From Vicinamibacterales bacterium (GTDB lineage: Bacteria > Acidobacteriota > Vicinamibacteria > Vicinamibacterales > UBA8438), in assembly GCA_958296065.1 (NCBI GenBank), contig CATQHX010000081.1:1-64000 (forward strand): 64,000 nt of DNA, given 5' to 3'. Of the stretch, positions 26,454 to 34,278 are shown one piece after another. Position 1 is the stretch's first letter, and every line of letters begins with the position of its first letter. The notes under the pieces were generated by a model. It saw only the letters and a list, made by a program, of their open reading frames with translations, was not told the origin of the DNA and ran no database searches. The translations under genes were made by a program, and so were the position numbers.

Positions 26454-27770
26454 TCACTTCTCCAGTGCGTCATAGACGAGCGTCTGGAACTCGCGCTCGA
26501 TGTCGTACGCCGCGAACGGGTTGAACTGGGTCCAGACCATGCCGATCAGCTCGGCGGTCGGGTCGATCCAGAAGAAGGTGTTCGCAGCGCCGGCCCAGCG
26601 GAACACGCCGCTGTTGTCAGGCTCGGGCGAGGAGTCCGCGTCGACGACGACGGCGAAGCCGAGGCCGAAACCGTAGCCGGGGCTCAGGAAGGTTCCGAGC
26701 TGGATCGGCACCAGCGAGTCCGGCAGGCGATTCGAACGCATCGTCTGCACCGTCGCCGTCTCGAGGATGCGCACGCCGCCGAGCTCCCCGTCCTGCAGGA
26801 GCATCTGCGCGAAGCGGATGTAGTCGGACGCGGTCGAGGCGAGCCCGCCGCCGCCCGACAGCCACCGCGGCGGCTGCGTGTACTGACCGTCCACCGGCGA
26901 GTCGATCATCTGCAGGGCCCCGTCGGGGCGGGCGTACTGGGCGGTGAAGCGGTCGCGCTTCTCCGGCGGAACGACGAAGGCGGTGTCGGACATCTCGAGC
27001 GGATCGAAGATGCGCGCCTTCAGGAACGCGTCGAACGCCTGTCCGGAGGCGACCTCCACCACCCGGCCGAGGATGTCCGTGGAGACGCTGTAGTTCCAGC
27101 GGTCGCCCGGGCTCGCCAGCAGCGGCAGCTCCGCCACCCGCTGGGCGAAGTCGTCGAGGCCCTCCGCCTCCGTGAAGAAGCCCGACTGGTTGTAGATCCG
27201 ATCGACCGGCGAGTCGCCGAAGAACCCGTAGGTCAGGCCGGAGGTGTGGGTCAGCAGGTGCTCGACGGTCATCGTCCGGGCCGGCGTCACGCGCTCGCCC
27301 GCCTCGTTCAGCACGGTCACGCCGCCGAACGCCGGAATGAACTTCGAGACCGGGTCGTCGAGCGCGACCGCGCCTTCCTCGACCAGGATCATCACGGCGA
27401 CGCTGGTGAGCGGCTTCGTCATCGAGTAGATGCGGAAGATGTCGTCCGGCTCGAGGGAATCGCCGGCGGCGACGTCGCGCATGCCGACGGCGTCCCAGTG
27501 GACGACCTGCCCGCTCCTGGCGACCATGGTCACGACGCCGGCCAGTCGTTCATCGTCGACGTAGGCCTGCATGGCGGAACCGAGGCGGGCGAGTCCTGCG
27601 GAGGACATCCCCGCGTTCTCGGGCCTGGCCGAGGGGAGCCCCGCGTCCGCGGGGAGCGCGGTCGCGCCGCCCGGTTCGGCCTTCGTATCACCCGCGGCGG
27701 GCTGGCCGGCGGCGGCCGACGCGGTGAGGACGACGAGCAGGGCGGCGAGTTGCGCGGAGCGGGGGATCAT
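26454..27770 (-). CDS. Secreted serine hydrolase, class C beta-lactamase fold
   Basis: This 438-residue protein has a Sec leader (LAALLVVLTASAAAGQP). The catalytic SMTK lies at 116-119 in FRIYSMTKPL, and the tyrosine is in WNYSVSTDILG. HTSGL and the C-terminal FRWAGAANTFFWIDP are typical of this esterase/beta-lactamase-related family. It is a paralogue of the hydrolase at 10234-11541, and its C-terminal 80 residues recur in the scar at 17646-17879. A 163-bp gap separates it from the DUF4143 gene on the same strand. The substrate is unknown; the extracellular location suggests an ester, a peptide or a cell-wall amide. Confidence 0.88.
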   Translation of the reverse strand: MIPRSAQLAALLVVLTASAAAGQPAAGDTKAEPGGATALPADAGLPSARPENAGMSSAGLARLGSAMQAYVDDERLAGVVTMVARSGQVVHWDAVGMRDVAAGDSLEPDDIFRIYSMTKPLTSVAVMILVEEGAVALDDPVSKFIPAFGGVTVLNEAGERVTPARTMTVEHLLTHTSGLTYGFFGDSPVDRIYNQSGFFTEAEGLDDFAQRVAELPLLASPGDRWNYSVSTDILGRVVEVASGQAFDAFLKARIFDPLEMSDTAFVVPPEKRDRFTAQYARPDGALQMIDSPVDGQYTQPPRWLSGGGGLASTASDYIRFAQMLLQDGELGGVRILETATVQTMRSNRLPDSLVPIQLGTFLSPGYGFGLGFAVVVDADSSPEPDNSGVFRWAGAANTFFWIDPTAELIGMVWTQFNPFAAYDIEREFQTLVYDALEK

Positions 27771-27899
27771 TGGCGAGCCTCCTCATGTCGGTCCGGCGAC
27801 GACGGCGGTGCACCGTCCATCCGATGGTACCCGACCTGCATCGGAAGGCGTCACTCGCCGCACGACTTCGGTCGCCGGAGCGGGTCGGAGCCGTGGAGG

Positions 27900-28076
27900 G
27901 TGGACACGCTGAACGGCGCCGATGCCGAGTCGGCGAACATGCACATCACCATCGCCGTCCCGTTCGCCAACGGCGAGTCGACGGGCCTCCCGGAAGCGGG
28001 CAGCTACACTCGGGCCGGCTCCTGGGTCATGGAAGTGGGCACTTCCTCGGCGCACATCATGATTCCGGGCCGCTGA
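27900..28076 (+). CDS. Short ORF, possibly a C-terminal gene fragment
   Basis: This 58-codon frame (GTG start) reads like a protein end: ANMHITIAVPFANGESTGLP, AGSYTRAGSWVMEVGTSSAH and IMIPGR. The composition is protein-like rather than shadow-like, but there is no ribosome binding site and no long frame upstream. I cannot name the family. It may be the tail of a gene whose start was lost when the neighbouring hydrolase region was rearranged. Confidence 0.35.
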   Translation: MDTLNGADAESANMHITIAVPFANGESTGLPEAGSYTRAGSWVMEVGTSSAHIMIPGR

Positions 28077-28146
28077 GGCGCGCCGGACTGGCGTGTTCGC
28101 GTTGCCCGCGCGGGGTCCGGTCGCTTGGCGTTGCCGGGCCGCAGAT

Positions 28147-28175
28147 TTGACAACGGGCGCGCGGTGGCCGACTAT
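28147..28175 (+). promoter_or_regulatory. Strong sigma70-like promoter
   Basis: TTGACA at 28147-28152 is followed after exactly 17 bases by GACTAT at 28170-28175. The -35 is a perfect consensus and the -10 matches at four of six positions. It is the best promoter match I saw in the window. It points at the structured region and short ORF at 28182-28455. Confidence 0.65.
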
Positions 28176-28291
28176 GAGGAAAGTTACTCCGCGCCCCGGC
28201 GCGGCTGCAGCCGGCGGGTCTGGGCGACGCCGGATGCCGGGCGGGTTGGGACCCGCCGTTGACGGGTGTGCCCAAGCAAGGAGGTGATCCA

Positions 28292-28336
28292 GTGGACGAC
28301 CATAGTACGGGCTCTGCGGAGGTGGCGTCCTCGTAG
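28292..28336 (+). CDS. 14-residue ORF behind a 13-nt Shine-Dalgarno match
   Basis: AAGGAGGTGATCC at 28278-28290 is the full complement of the 16S rRNA 3' tail. A GTG start one base later opens VDDHSTGSAEVASS and stop. The spacing from the GGAGG core to the GTG is about 7 bases, which is functional. The peptide resembles nothing I know. It may be a leader peptide, or the site may hold ribosomes or rRNA for a regulatory purpose. Confidence 0.35.
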   Translation: MDDHSTGSAEVASS

Positions 28337-28418
28337 GGACCTCCCGCGCTCAAACGGGTGGCGGGGCGCCCCAACAGCGGGGTAAACCCAACGCCACCAT
28401 CGCAGACCACCCTTGAAG

Positions 28419-28455
28419 GGGCTCCGATCCGCACGGGTCGGGGCCCTTTCTTCTT
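28419..28455 (+). terminator. Intrinsic terminator
   Basis: A 12-bp stem (GGGCTCCGATCC with GGGTCGGGGCCC, two G-U pairs) and a GCAC loop are followed by TTTCTTCTT. The T-rich tail lies only on the plus-strand side, so it ends the plus-strand transcript that starts near 28182. Confidence 0.75.
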
Positions 28456-28684
28456 GTACGGACAGATGCCCCGCACCGGCGCGAACGCTTCGCGGACGGC
28501 GTTTCATCCACTGGTTCATCCCGCCTCCGGCCGCCGGCGGCCACGCGCCTCCCGCCGCCGTGCGATGATGTAGTCGGTTCGCGCCGTACCGGGTGGCCCG
28601 GGGCAGGCTTCGCCGGACGGCGATCGGAACCACAGCGACGATTCTCGAGCCAGGCAGCCCCGGCGGTGGAATGGAGGTCGACCG

Positions 28685-30028
28685 ATGAAGCGGATGGTGC
28701 TCACCCTGTTCGTCCCGGCGCTGGTCTCGACTCTCGCGTTGGCGCACCCCGCCGCCGCGAACGACAACTGGCCGCACTTTCGCGGGCCGACGATGAACGC
28801 GGCGGTGGCCGACAATCCGGATCTGCCCGAGACGTGGAGCCGGACCGAGAACGTCGAGTGGGTGACCGACATACCGGGCCTCGGCTGGTCGAGTCCGGTG
28901 GTCTGGGGCAACCGGGTCTTCCTGACCACGGTGACCGCGGTGGGGGAGTTCGAGCTGCCCAAGCCGGGGCTCTATGCGCCGAACGGCCGTCCCGACCCGG
29001 TGCCGCTGGAGCACGACTGGCGTGTCTATTGCCTGGACCTCGAGACAGGCGCTGTGCTGTGGGAGCGCTCGGTCAGGCACGGCACGCCCGATTTCCCGCG
29101 CCACATGAAGAACACCTACGCGTCGGAGACGCCGACCACCGACGGCGAGCACGTCTACGTCCGCTTCGGCGACCTGGGCCTGTACGCCTTCGACATGGAG
29201 GGCAACGAAGTCTGGCAGATCCTGATCCCCGATCGGCGCACGCGTTCGGCGTGGGGCTCCGCCTCCTCTCCGCTGGTATACGGCGACAAGCTGATCATCC
29301 TCTACGACAACGAGGAGGAGTCGTGGCTCGCCGCGCTGAACAAGCGCACCGGCGAGGAGCTGTGGCGGACGCCCCGCGACGAGGTGTCGACCTGGGCGAC
29401 ACCCTACGTGTGGGAGAACGAGCTGCGCACCGAGATCGTGACGTCCGGCGTCAACCGCATCCGCTCGTACGATCTCGACGGGCAACTGCTGTGGTCGATG
29501 GACGGACGGATGTCGTGGGCGGCCATCGCGACGCCGTTCTCCAGCCACGGCCTGGTCTACGTCAACTCCGGCTACTTCCGTGACGAGCACCGTCCGGCCT
29601 ACGCCATTCGCCCCGGCGCGAGCGGCGATATCACCCTCGCCGAGGGCGAGCGGTCGAACGAGTTCGTCGCGTGGTACCAGCCGCGGGCCGGCAACTACAA
29701 CACCTCGCCGCTGATCTACGGCGACATCTACTACAGCCTCCTCGACCGCGGGTTCTTCGAGGCCTACGACGCGGTCACCGGCGAGCCGGTCTACGGGCGC
29801 CAGCGGATTCGGGTGGGAGCCAGCTTCACGTCGTCCCCATGGGCCTACAACGGCAAGATCTTCGCGCTCAGCGAGCAGGGCGACACCTACGTCATCCGCG
29901 CCGGCCGCGAGTACGAGGTGATCGGCGTCAACAGCCTGGACGAGATGGCGATGGCGTCGCCGGCCGTCGCGGGGGATCGGCTGCTGATCCGCACCAGCTC
30001 GAAGCTGTACAGCATCCGGAAGCAATAG
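28685..30028 (+). CDS. Secreted PQQ-binding-like beta-propeller protein
   Basis: This 447-residue protein has a Sec leader (MVLTLFVPALVSTLALAHPAA) and GGAGG before the ATG. NWPHFRGPTMNAAV starts the mature protein, as in many PQQ-like (YVTN/BamB-type) propellers. Repeats such as CLDLETGAVLWERSV, AFDMEGNEVWQILI, ALNKRTGEELWRTP and SYDLDGQLLWSM show the tryptophan-docking blade pattern. It lacks the adjacent-cysteine motif and the HDWD catalytic segment of the alcohol dehydrogenases, so it may be a structural or binding propeller rather than an enzyme. Confidence 0.82.
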   Translation: MKRMVLTLFVPALVSTLALAHPAAANDNWPHFRGPTMNAAVADNPDLPETWSRTENVEWVTDIPGLGWSSPVVWGNRVFLTTVTAVGEFELPKPGLYAPNGRPDPVPLEHDWRVYCLDLETGAVLWERSVRHGTPDFPRHMKNTYASETPTTDGEHVYVRFGDLGLYAFDMEGNEVWQILIPDRRTRSAWGSASSPLVYGDKLIILYDNEEESWLAALNKRTGEELWRTPRDEVSTWATPYVWENELRTEIVTSGVNRIRSYDLDGQLLWSMDGRMSWAAIATPFSSHGLVYVNSGYFRDEHRPAYAIRPGASGDITLAEGERSNEFVAWYQPRAGNYNTSPLIYGDIYYSLLDRGFFEAYDAVTGEPVYGRQRIRVGASFTSSPWAYNGKIFALSEQGDTYVIRAGREYEVIGVNSLDEMAMASPAVAGDRLLIRTSSKLYSIRKQ

Positions 30029-30101
30029 GGGAACGATTGCTCCACCGGGTCGCGCCGACCGGCGGCGTCCGGGCTTCACAGCGGGGTGAGCGAAGGGCGA
30101 A

Positions 30102-30515
30102 TCAGTTCGCCGGTTCGGGCGTCACGACTCTGAGGTTCGCGAAGCATCGCCGGTAGAATCCCCGGTCGCGGGTGAGGAGAGCCTCAGCCCTTGTCTGGGC
30201 ATGGGCTGCGACGAGAAAGTCGGCCAACAGGCGGGTGCGCCGCCCGCCTCGTCGCCGGTACTCGCGCCATTGACCGGCGGCCAGGCTGGCCGCCGTCTCG
30301 TCAAAGGGATCGAAGAGGATGCCAGCCGAGTTCATGGCCAGCCGCATTCGATCCGAGTCGTGAAAGAAAGCGCCGACTTCCGCCCAGACGACCGGGCAGA
30401 TCACCAGGCGTCCAAGGCCGCGGGCCCTGTCGAGCGATTCCAGTGACCCTGCGCCGTAGGACGGATCGTCGGTCACCACGTCGAGGAGCACCGAGCTGTC
30501 GATGGCCGTGACCAC
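30102..30515 (-). CDS. PIN-domain toxin (VapC-like)
   Basis: This 137-residue PIN ribonuclease keeps its acidic residues: Asp in AIDSSVLLDVV, Glu in WAEVGAF, Asp in LADFLVAAHA and Asp in LLTRDRGFYRR. Members cleave tRNA or rRNA when not neutralised. It starts at GTG six bases after the antitoxin stop, with GAGGG upstream, so the pair is one operon. The target RNA cannot be told from sequence. Confidence 0.85.
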   Translation of the reverse strand: MVTAIDSSVLLDVVTDDPSYGAGSLESLDRARGLGRLVICPVVWAEVGAFFHDSDRMRLAMNSAGILFDPFDETAASLAAGQWREYRRRGGRRTRLLADFLVAAHAQTRAEALLTRDRGFYRRCFANLRVVTPEPAN

Positions 30516-30521
30516 GGTCCG

Positions 30522-30773
30522 TCAACCCTCTCCGCCGTCCAGGTCGGCCTTCCAGCGGGGGCCCCGCGTCTCTTCGAGATAGGCGTCGACATCGAACCTG
30601 CTCCTGACCAGACCGACGAGCTGCCGCAGCGGGTCCAGCGGCGCCCGGCGCCTGACGATCAGCGCACCCTCACGCTCTTCGAACTCGAGCTCCTGGCCGG
30701 GCTCGAGGCCCAGGCTCTCGCGGAGCGGCTTGGGAATCGTCACCTGCCCCTTGACCGTGAGTCTTGATACCAT
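30522..30773 (-). CDS. AbrB/MazE-type antitoxin
   Basis: This 83-residue antitoxin has an N-terminal swapped-hairpin DNA-binding domain (RLTVKGQVTIPKPLRESLGL, EFEEREGALIVRR). The C-terminal part (FDVDAYLEETRGPRWKADLD) probably binds the PIN toxin that follows. The ATG at 30773 is chosen because the family starts directly before the RLTVKGQ strand. A perfect 14-bp palindrome lies 9 bp upstream and is a likely operator. Confidence 0.85.
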   Translation of the reverse strand: MVSRLTVKGQVTIPKPLRESLGLEPGQELEFEEREGALIVRRRAPLDPLRQLVGLVRSRFDVDAYLEETRGPRWKADLDGGEG

Positions 30774-30782
30774 ACCGATCGC

Positions 30783-30796
30783 GTAGGAATTCCTAC
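30783..30796. promoter_or_regulatory. Probable antitoxin operator palindrome
   Basis: GTAGGAATTCCTAC is a perfect 14-bp palindrome 9 bp upstream of the AbrB-type antitoxin start. AbrB-family antitoxins usually repress their own promoter through palindromic sites, so this is the natural autoregulatory site. Confidence 0.6.
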
Positions 30797-30844
30797 CACC
30801 TTTCTGCAACGATCAGGTTACACGATCGCCGAGGAGCAACGGAC

Positions 30845-31858
30845 ATGGATCCCAACCGGAGAGAGTTCCTGAAGAGTGCGGGGGTCGCAGGCGCGATGGC
30901 GGTGGCCGGCGGGTCGGCACGGTCCGCCGGCGCCGGCGCCGGCGCGCGGACGCAATCGGGCGCCGCCGTGCTGCGGTCGGTCGAGACCGAGGTGCTCGAT
31001 ATCGGATACGAGGAGAGTGGCGACCCGGCCGGGTTCCCGATCATCCTCCTGCACGGTTTTCCTTATGACATCCGGGCGTGGGACGGCGTGGTTCCGCCGC
31101 TGGCGGCTGCCGGCTACCGGGTGCTGGTGCCCTACCTGCGCGGCTACGGCACGACGCGCTTCCGGGATCCCGAGGCGCCGCGGATGGCGGAGCAGGCTGC
31201 CATCGCCCAGGACGTCTCCGATTTCGCCGCCGCGCTCGGCCTGGAGCGGGTGGCGCTGGCCGGCTTCGATTGGGGCAACCGCGCCGCGTGCATCACCTCC
31301 ATCCTGCACCCCGAGCGGGTGCGCGCGCAGGTCGCCATCGGCGGCTACTCCGTGCAGGACACCATCTCGCCGTCGGCCCCTTCGCCGTCGGCGGCGGCCG
31401 AGGCCCGCCTCTGGTACCAGTGGTACTTCAACACCGAGCGGGGCAGGGCCGGCCTGGAAGCCAACCGCCACGCGATTGTCCGCTATCTGTGGGAGACCTG
31501 GTCGCCGACCTGGGAGTACACCGACGAGGCGTACAACCGCTCCGCCCCGGCGTTCGACAACCCGGACTTCGTCGACGTCGTCATCCACTCCTACCGGCAC
31601 CGTCACGGCTACGTGCCGGGCGAGGAGCGCTTTCTCGACGTCGAGCGCAGGCTGGCCGAGCGGCCGCCGATCACCGTGCCGGCCATCGTCCTGCGCGGGA
31701 ACGACAGCGGTTTCGGCCGACCGTCGACCGACCCGACGGCGGACCGGAGCCGGTTCACGAGTCTCGTCGCGCGCCGCATCGTCGAAGGCGCCGGACACGA
31801 CCTGGCGCCGCAACGGCCGGACGCCGTGTCGTCGGCGCTGCTGGAACTGCTCGCGTAG
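30845..31858 (+). CDS. Tat-exported alpha/beta hydrolase (epoxide hydrolase/dehalogenase-like)
   Basis: This 337-residue protein has a Tat leader with NRREFLKSAGVAGAMAVAGG. The alpha/beta fold shows the oxyanion segment LLHGFPYDIRAWD (70-73 HGFP) and the nucleophile elbow AGFDWGN, with Asp142 as nucleophile. An Asp instead of Ser indicates the epoxide hydrolase/haloalkane dehalogenase/fluoroacetate dehalogenase branch. The acid is probably in RGNDSGF, and the base His is in EGAGHDLAPQRPD. It is divergent from the toxin-antitoxin pair, with 71 bp between starts. The substrate is unknown. Confidence 0.82.
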   Translation: MDPNRREFLKSAGVAGAMAVAGGSARSAGAGAGARTQSGAAVLRSVETEVLDIGYEESGDPAGFPIILLHGFPYDIRAWDGVVPPLAAAGYRVLVPYLRGYGTTRFRDPEAPRMAEQAAIAQDVSDFAAALGLERVALAGFDWGNRAACITSILHPERVRAQVAIGGYSVQDTISPSAPSPSAAAEARLWYQWYFNTERGRAGLEANRHAIVRYLWETWSPTWEYTDEAYNRSAPAFDNPDFVDVVIHSYRHRHGYVPGEERFLDVERRLAERPPITVPAIVLRGNDSGFGRPSTDPTADRSRFTSLVARRIVEGAGHDLAPQRPDAVSSALLELLA

Positions 31859-31924
31859 TCAGCCACCGCCGCGAGGCGAAGACCGCGACGGCCGCGGCGT
31901 CGGTCGGCCGGGTGCGGAGTGGTA

Positions 31925-31990
31925 CTCCCACCCCGCGCCCCCGGGCGGCGTCCACCAGTGCGAGGCTGTCGACGCTCCGCGACGGGGGCG
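31925..31990 (-). pseudogene. Relic of a D-aminoacylase gene
   Basis: About 20 codons on the minus strand read SRSVDSLALVDAARGRGV, matching GRSADSLALVDAARARGV in the intact D-aminoacylase at 47948-49561, and the DNA is also clearly similar. Flanking sequence does not match. It is a short leftover of a second copy within the 273-bp gap. Confidence 0.55.
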
Positions 31991-32131
31991 GAGCCGGGTC
32001 CCGACGGCGGACCGGCCGCACCACCCGGGACGGGCCGTTACCGGCGCGGATGCCGGCTCCAGGCGGTACGGCTGCGTCACCGGGTCGGGCTATACTCGCC
32101 GCCGGAAACGAAATCCTCAAGGAGGCTCCAC

Positions 32132-32713
32132 ATGAAGCGCGCATCCATCGTCCTCGGTCTGCTTGCCATCGTAATCGCCGGCTTCCACTCGGCGGGCGTA
32201 TCCGCCCAGGAGGACTTCACGGTCCTGTTCGACGGTTCCGACCTGGAGGCCTTCAACCCGATCGGCGACGCCAACTGGGAGATCGTCGACGGGGTCGTGC
32301 AGGCCGACAGCGGCAGCGGCTTCCTGGTGACGAAGGAATCCTACGCCGACTTCCACCTGACCCTCGACTTCTGGGTGGACGAGCCGGCCAACAGCGGCAT
32401 CTTCGTCCGCTGCGCGGACGCGATGAGCGTCAACGACCGCAACTCGTACGAGGTCAACATCTACGACACGCGCGCCGACCAGACCTATCGCACCGGCGGC
32501 ATCGTCCACATCGCGGCGCCGAACAGCGTGGTCATGACCGGCGGTCGGTGGAACAGCTACGACATCCGCGTGGAGGGCTCGCGGATCCAGGTAACGCTGA
32601 ACGGACTGCACATGGTCGACGTCGAGGACACGCAGTTCGCCGACGGGCCGATCGCGCTGCAGTACGGCCTCGGCGTTGTGAAGTTCCGCAACGTGCGGGT
32701 CCGGGGGCTGTAG
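32132..32713 (+). CDS. Secreted DUF1080 (3-keto-disaccharide hydrolase-like) protein
   Basis: This 193-residue protein has a Sec leader (ASIVLGLLAIVIAGFHSAGVSAQ) and GGAGG before the ATG. The fold is the concanavalin-like DUF1080 domain: FTVLFDGSDLEAFNPIGDAN, WEIVDGVVQADSGSGFL, DFHLTLDFWVDEPANSGIFV and a terminal GVVKFRNVRVRGL. Some family members hydrolyse 3-keto-glycosides; many are of unknown activity. It is short and single-domain. It has no close operon partner. Confidence 0.83.
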   Translation: MKRASIVLGLLAIVIAGFHSAGVSAQEDFTVLFDGSDLEAFNPIGDANWEIVDGVVQADSGSGFLVTKESYADFHLTLDFWVDEPANSGIFVRCADAMSVNDRNSYEVNIYDTRADQTYRTGGIVHIAAPNSVVMTGGRWNSYDIRVEGSRIQVTLNGLHMVDVEDTQFADGPIALQYGLGVVKFRNVRVRGL

Positions 32714-32922
32714 TTCGTCGTTCGGCGGCGGGACACAGCGGCGGTCGGGCGGCCGTCGGTGCGTCCCGCCTGCCGCCTGTCTCACTGCGCTCGACGCCCG
32801 CGGAAACCGTCGGCGGGACGCCATCCACAGCAGATCGGGGCGGTCGGCAGGACACTCGGGACTGGCTCGTGCGGAGCGTGATCTCGCCGGGAACCGATGT
32901 TTCGGCATCAGGAAGGTGAACG

Positions 32923-33960
32923 ATGACCAGGCGGCAGACGCGGCATCACATGTACGTCGCGCTTCAGGATGACAACAAGATCTCGATCTTCACGATGCAC
33001 CCCTCCACCGGCGCGCTGAGCTGGCAGGAGGACGTGGCCATCGAGGGCGGGCCGGCGCCGCTGGCGCTTTCGCCCGACAAGCGCGTGCTCTACGTCGGCC
33101 GGCGGGTCAGCCAGGAGATCTCCAGCTACCGGGTCGATCCGCGGACCGGGAGCCTGTCGTACCTCGGCACGACCCCGCTGCAGGGCGAGCCGGTCTACGT
33201 CTCGACAGACCGGACAGGGCGCTTCGTGCTTTCGGCCTACTACTACCAGAGCACGGCGGCGGTGCACCCGGTTAACGACGAAGGGGTGGCCACGTTCCCG
33301 CCCGCCGAGTGGCAGTTCACCGCGCACGGGGCGCACGCGATCCTGACGGACCGGTCCAACCGGTTCGCCTACGTTCCGCATATCGCCAACCGGGGACCCA
33401 ACCGGATCTACCAGTTCCGCTTCGACGGGCAGACCGGCCGGCTGACGCCCAACGATCCGCCCTTTCATGGACCTGAGGAGTATCTCGGACCGCGGGCGCT
33501 GGCGTTCCACCCGTTCCTCGACGTCGTCTACTTCTCGGACGAGCAGGGGAGCAGCGTCACCGCGTACAACATCGATCCCGACAAGGGCACGCTGTCGCCG
33601 CTGCAGACCATTTCCACGCTGCCCGCGGGCTACACCGGGAACAACACCTGCTCGCAGATCCGGATCTCGTCCACCGGCGAGTTCCTGTTCGCGCCGAATC
33701 GCGGGCACAACAGCGTCGCGAGCTTCCGGGTCGACGCCACCACGGGCCGGCTGACGGCGGCGGGCCGTGTCGGGACGGAGCCGGTTCCGCGCGCGTTCGG
33801 CCTCGACCCGGACGGGCGTTTCCTGTTCGCGGCCGGCCAGCAGTCGGGCCGGCTCGCGTCTTATGCCGTGGACCACGAGAGCGGCGACCTCACTCCGCTC
33901 GAAACCTACGAGGTGGGCAACAACCCGATGTGGGTCCTGATGACCACGTTGGACGGCTAG
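32923..33960 (+). CDS. Lactonase-family seven-bladed propeller protein
   Basis: This 345-residue protein resembles 6-phosphogluconolactonase-type (YbhE) propellers. Repeats such as ISIFTMHPSTGALSW, ISSYRVDPRTGSLSYLG, VTAYNIDPDKGTLSPLQ and VASFRVDATTGRLTAAG mark the blades, and HPFLDVVYFSDEQGSSV and PRAFGLDPDGRFLFAAGQ fit the Lactonase family. There is no signal peptide, so it is probably cytoplasmic. Its TAG stop is part of a CTAG that borders a tandem pair of 103-bp repeats. Confidence 0.82.
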   Translation: MTRRQTRHHMYVALQDDNKISIFTMHPSTGALSWQEDVAIEGGPAPLALSPDKRVLYVGRRVSQEISSYRVDPRTGSLSYLGTTPLQGEPVYVSTDRTGRFVLSAYYYQSTAAVHPVNDEGVATFPPAEWQFTAHGAHAILTDRSNRFAYVPHIANRGPNRIYQFRFDGQTGRLTPNDPPFHGPEEYLGPRALAFHPFLDVVYFSDEQGSSVTAYNIDPDKGTLSPLQTISTLPAGYTGNNTCSQIRISSTGEFLFAPNRGHNSVASFRVDATTGRLTAAGRVGTEPVPRAFGLDPDGRFLFAAGQQSGRLASYAVDHESGDLTPLETYEVGNNPMWVLMTTLDG

Positions 33961-34066
33961 GAGCTTGCGCCGCAGAACGCAGCGAAGCGAAGTGCTGAGG
34001 CGCAAGGTCATGGAGCGGGGGGGATGGGCCGAAACGCCGAGCCTGCGAGGCGTTTCGGGGCGCTAG
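33961..34066. repeat. CTAG-bounded palindromic repeat, copy 1
   Basis: A 102-bp body is followed by CTAG and preceded by the CTAG that contains the lactonase stop codon. Inside are two hairpins: CTTGCGCC pairs with GGCGCAAG, and GAAACGCC pairs with GGCGTTTC. Copy 2 follows directly, and a third copy is at 50311-50417. Confidence 0.85.
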
Positions 34067-34173
34067 GAGCTTGCGCCGCGGAACGGCAGCGAAGCGAAGT
34101 GCTGAGGCGCAAGGTCATGGAGCGGGGGGGATGGGCCGAAACGCCGAGCCTGCGAGGCGTTTCGGGGCGCTAG
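34067..34173. repeat. CTAG-bounded palindromic repeat, copy 2 (tandem)
   Basis: This is nearly identical to copy 1 and shares the CTAG between them. It lies about 100 bp upstream of the PQQ dehydrogenase start. The tandem arrangement suggests repeat insertion into the CTAG left by the first copy, or unequal exchange. Confidence 0.85.
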
Positions 34174-34278
34174 GATGTGCACCTTGGGAACGGTGGACCG
34201 CCGGGTTCCGCGAGAGGGCCCGGTGGCCGTGAGTGTATGTTGATGGCGTGCAATACACACGCACAGGTGGAGGACGAG

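Larger units (their letters stand above)
28182..28455 (+). ncRNA. Putative structured small RNA or leader transcript
   Basis: Between the promoter and a strong terminator lies about 270 bp with dense inverted repeats. GGCGGGT pairs with ACCCGCC across TGGG at 28240-28257. A GCGGAGGT/ACCTCCCGC arm pair encloses the end of the short ORF. A GGTGGCG/CGCCACC pair encloses GGGGCGCCCC and a small GGGT/ACCC hairpin. I found no match to RNase P, tmRNA, 6S or SRP RNA signatures, although GAGGAAAGT near the 5' end resembles an RNase P motif. It is either a regulatory RNA or the leader of a tiny peptide gene. Confidence 0.45.

Noticed and set aside
28278-28294. Possible remnant of a 16S rRNA 3' end on the minus strand
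   Set aside because: Only the terminal 13-14 bases match; the sequence upstream on that strand does not resemble the conserved 16S end, so it is treated as a ribosome binding site.
28182-28455. RNase P RNA candidate because of GAGGAAAGT
   Set aside because: Too short and the other conserved RNase P elements are not found.
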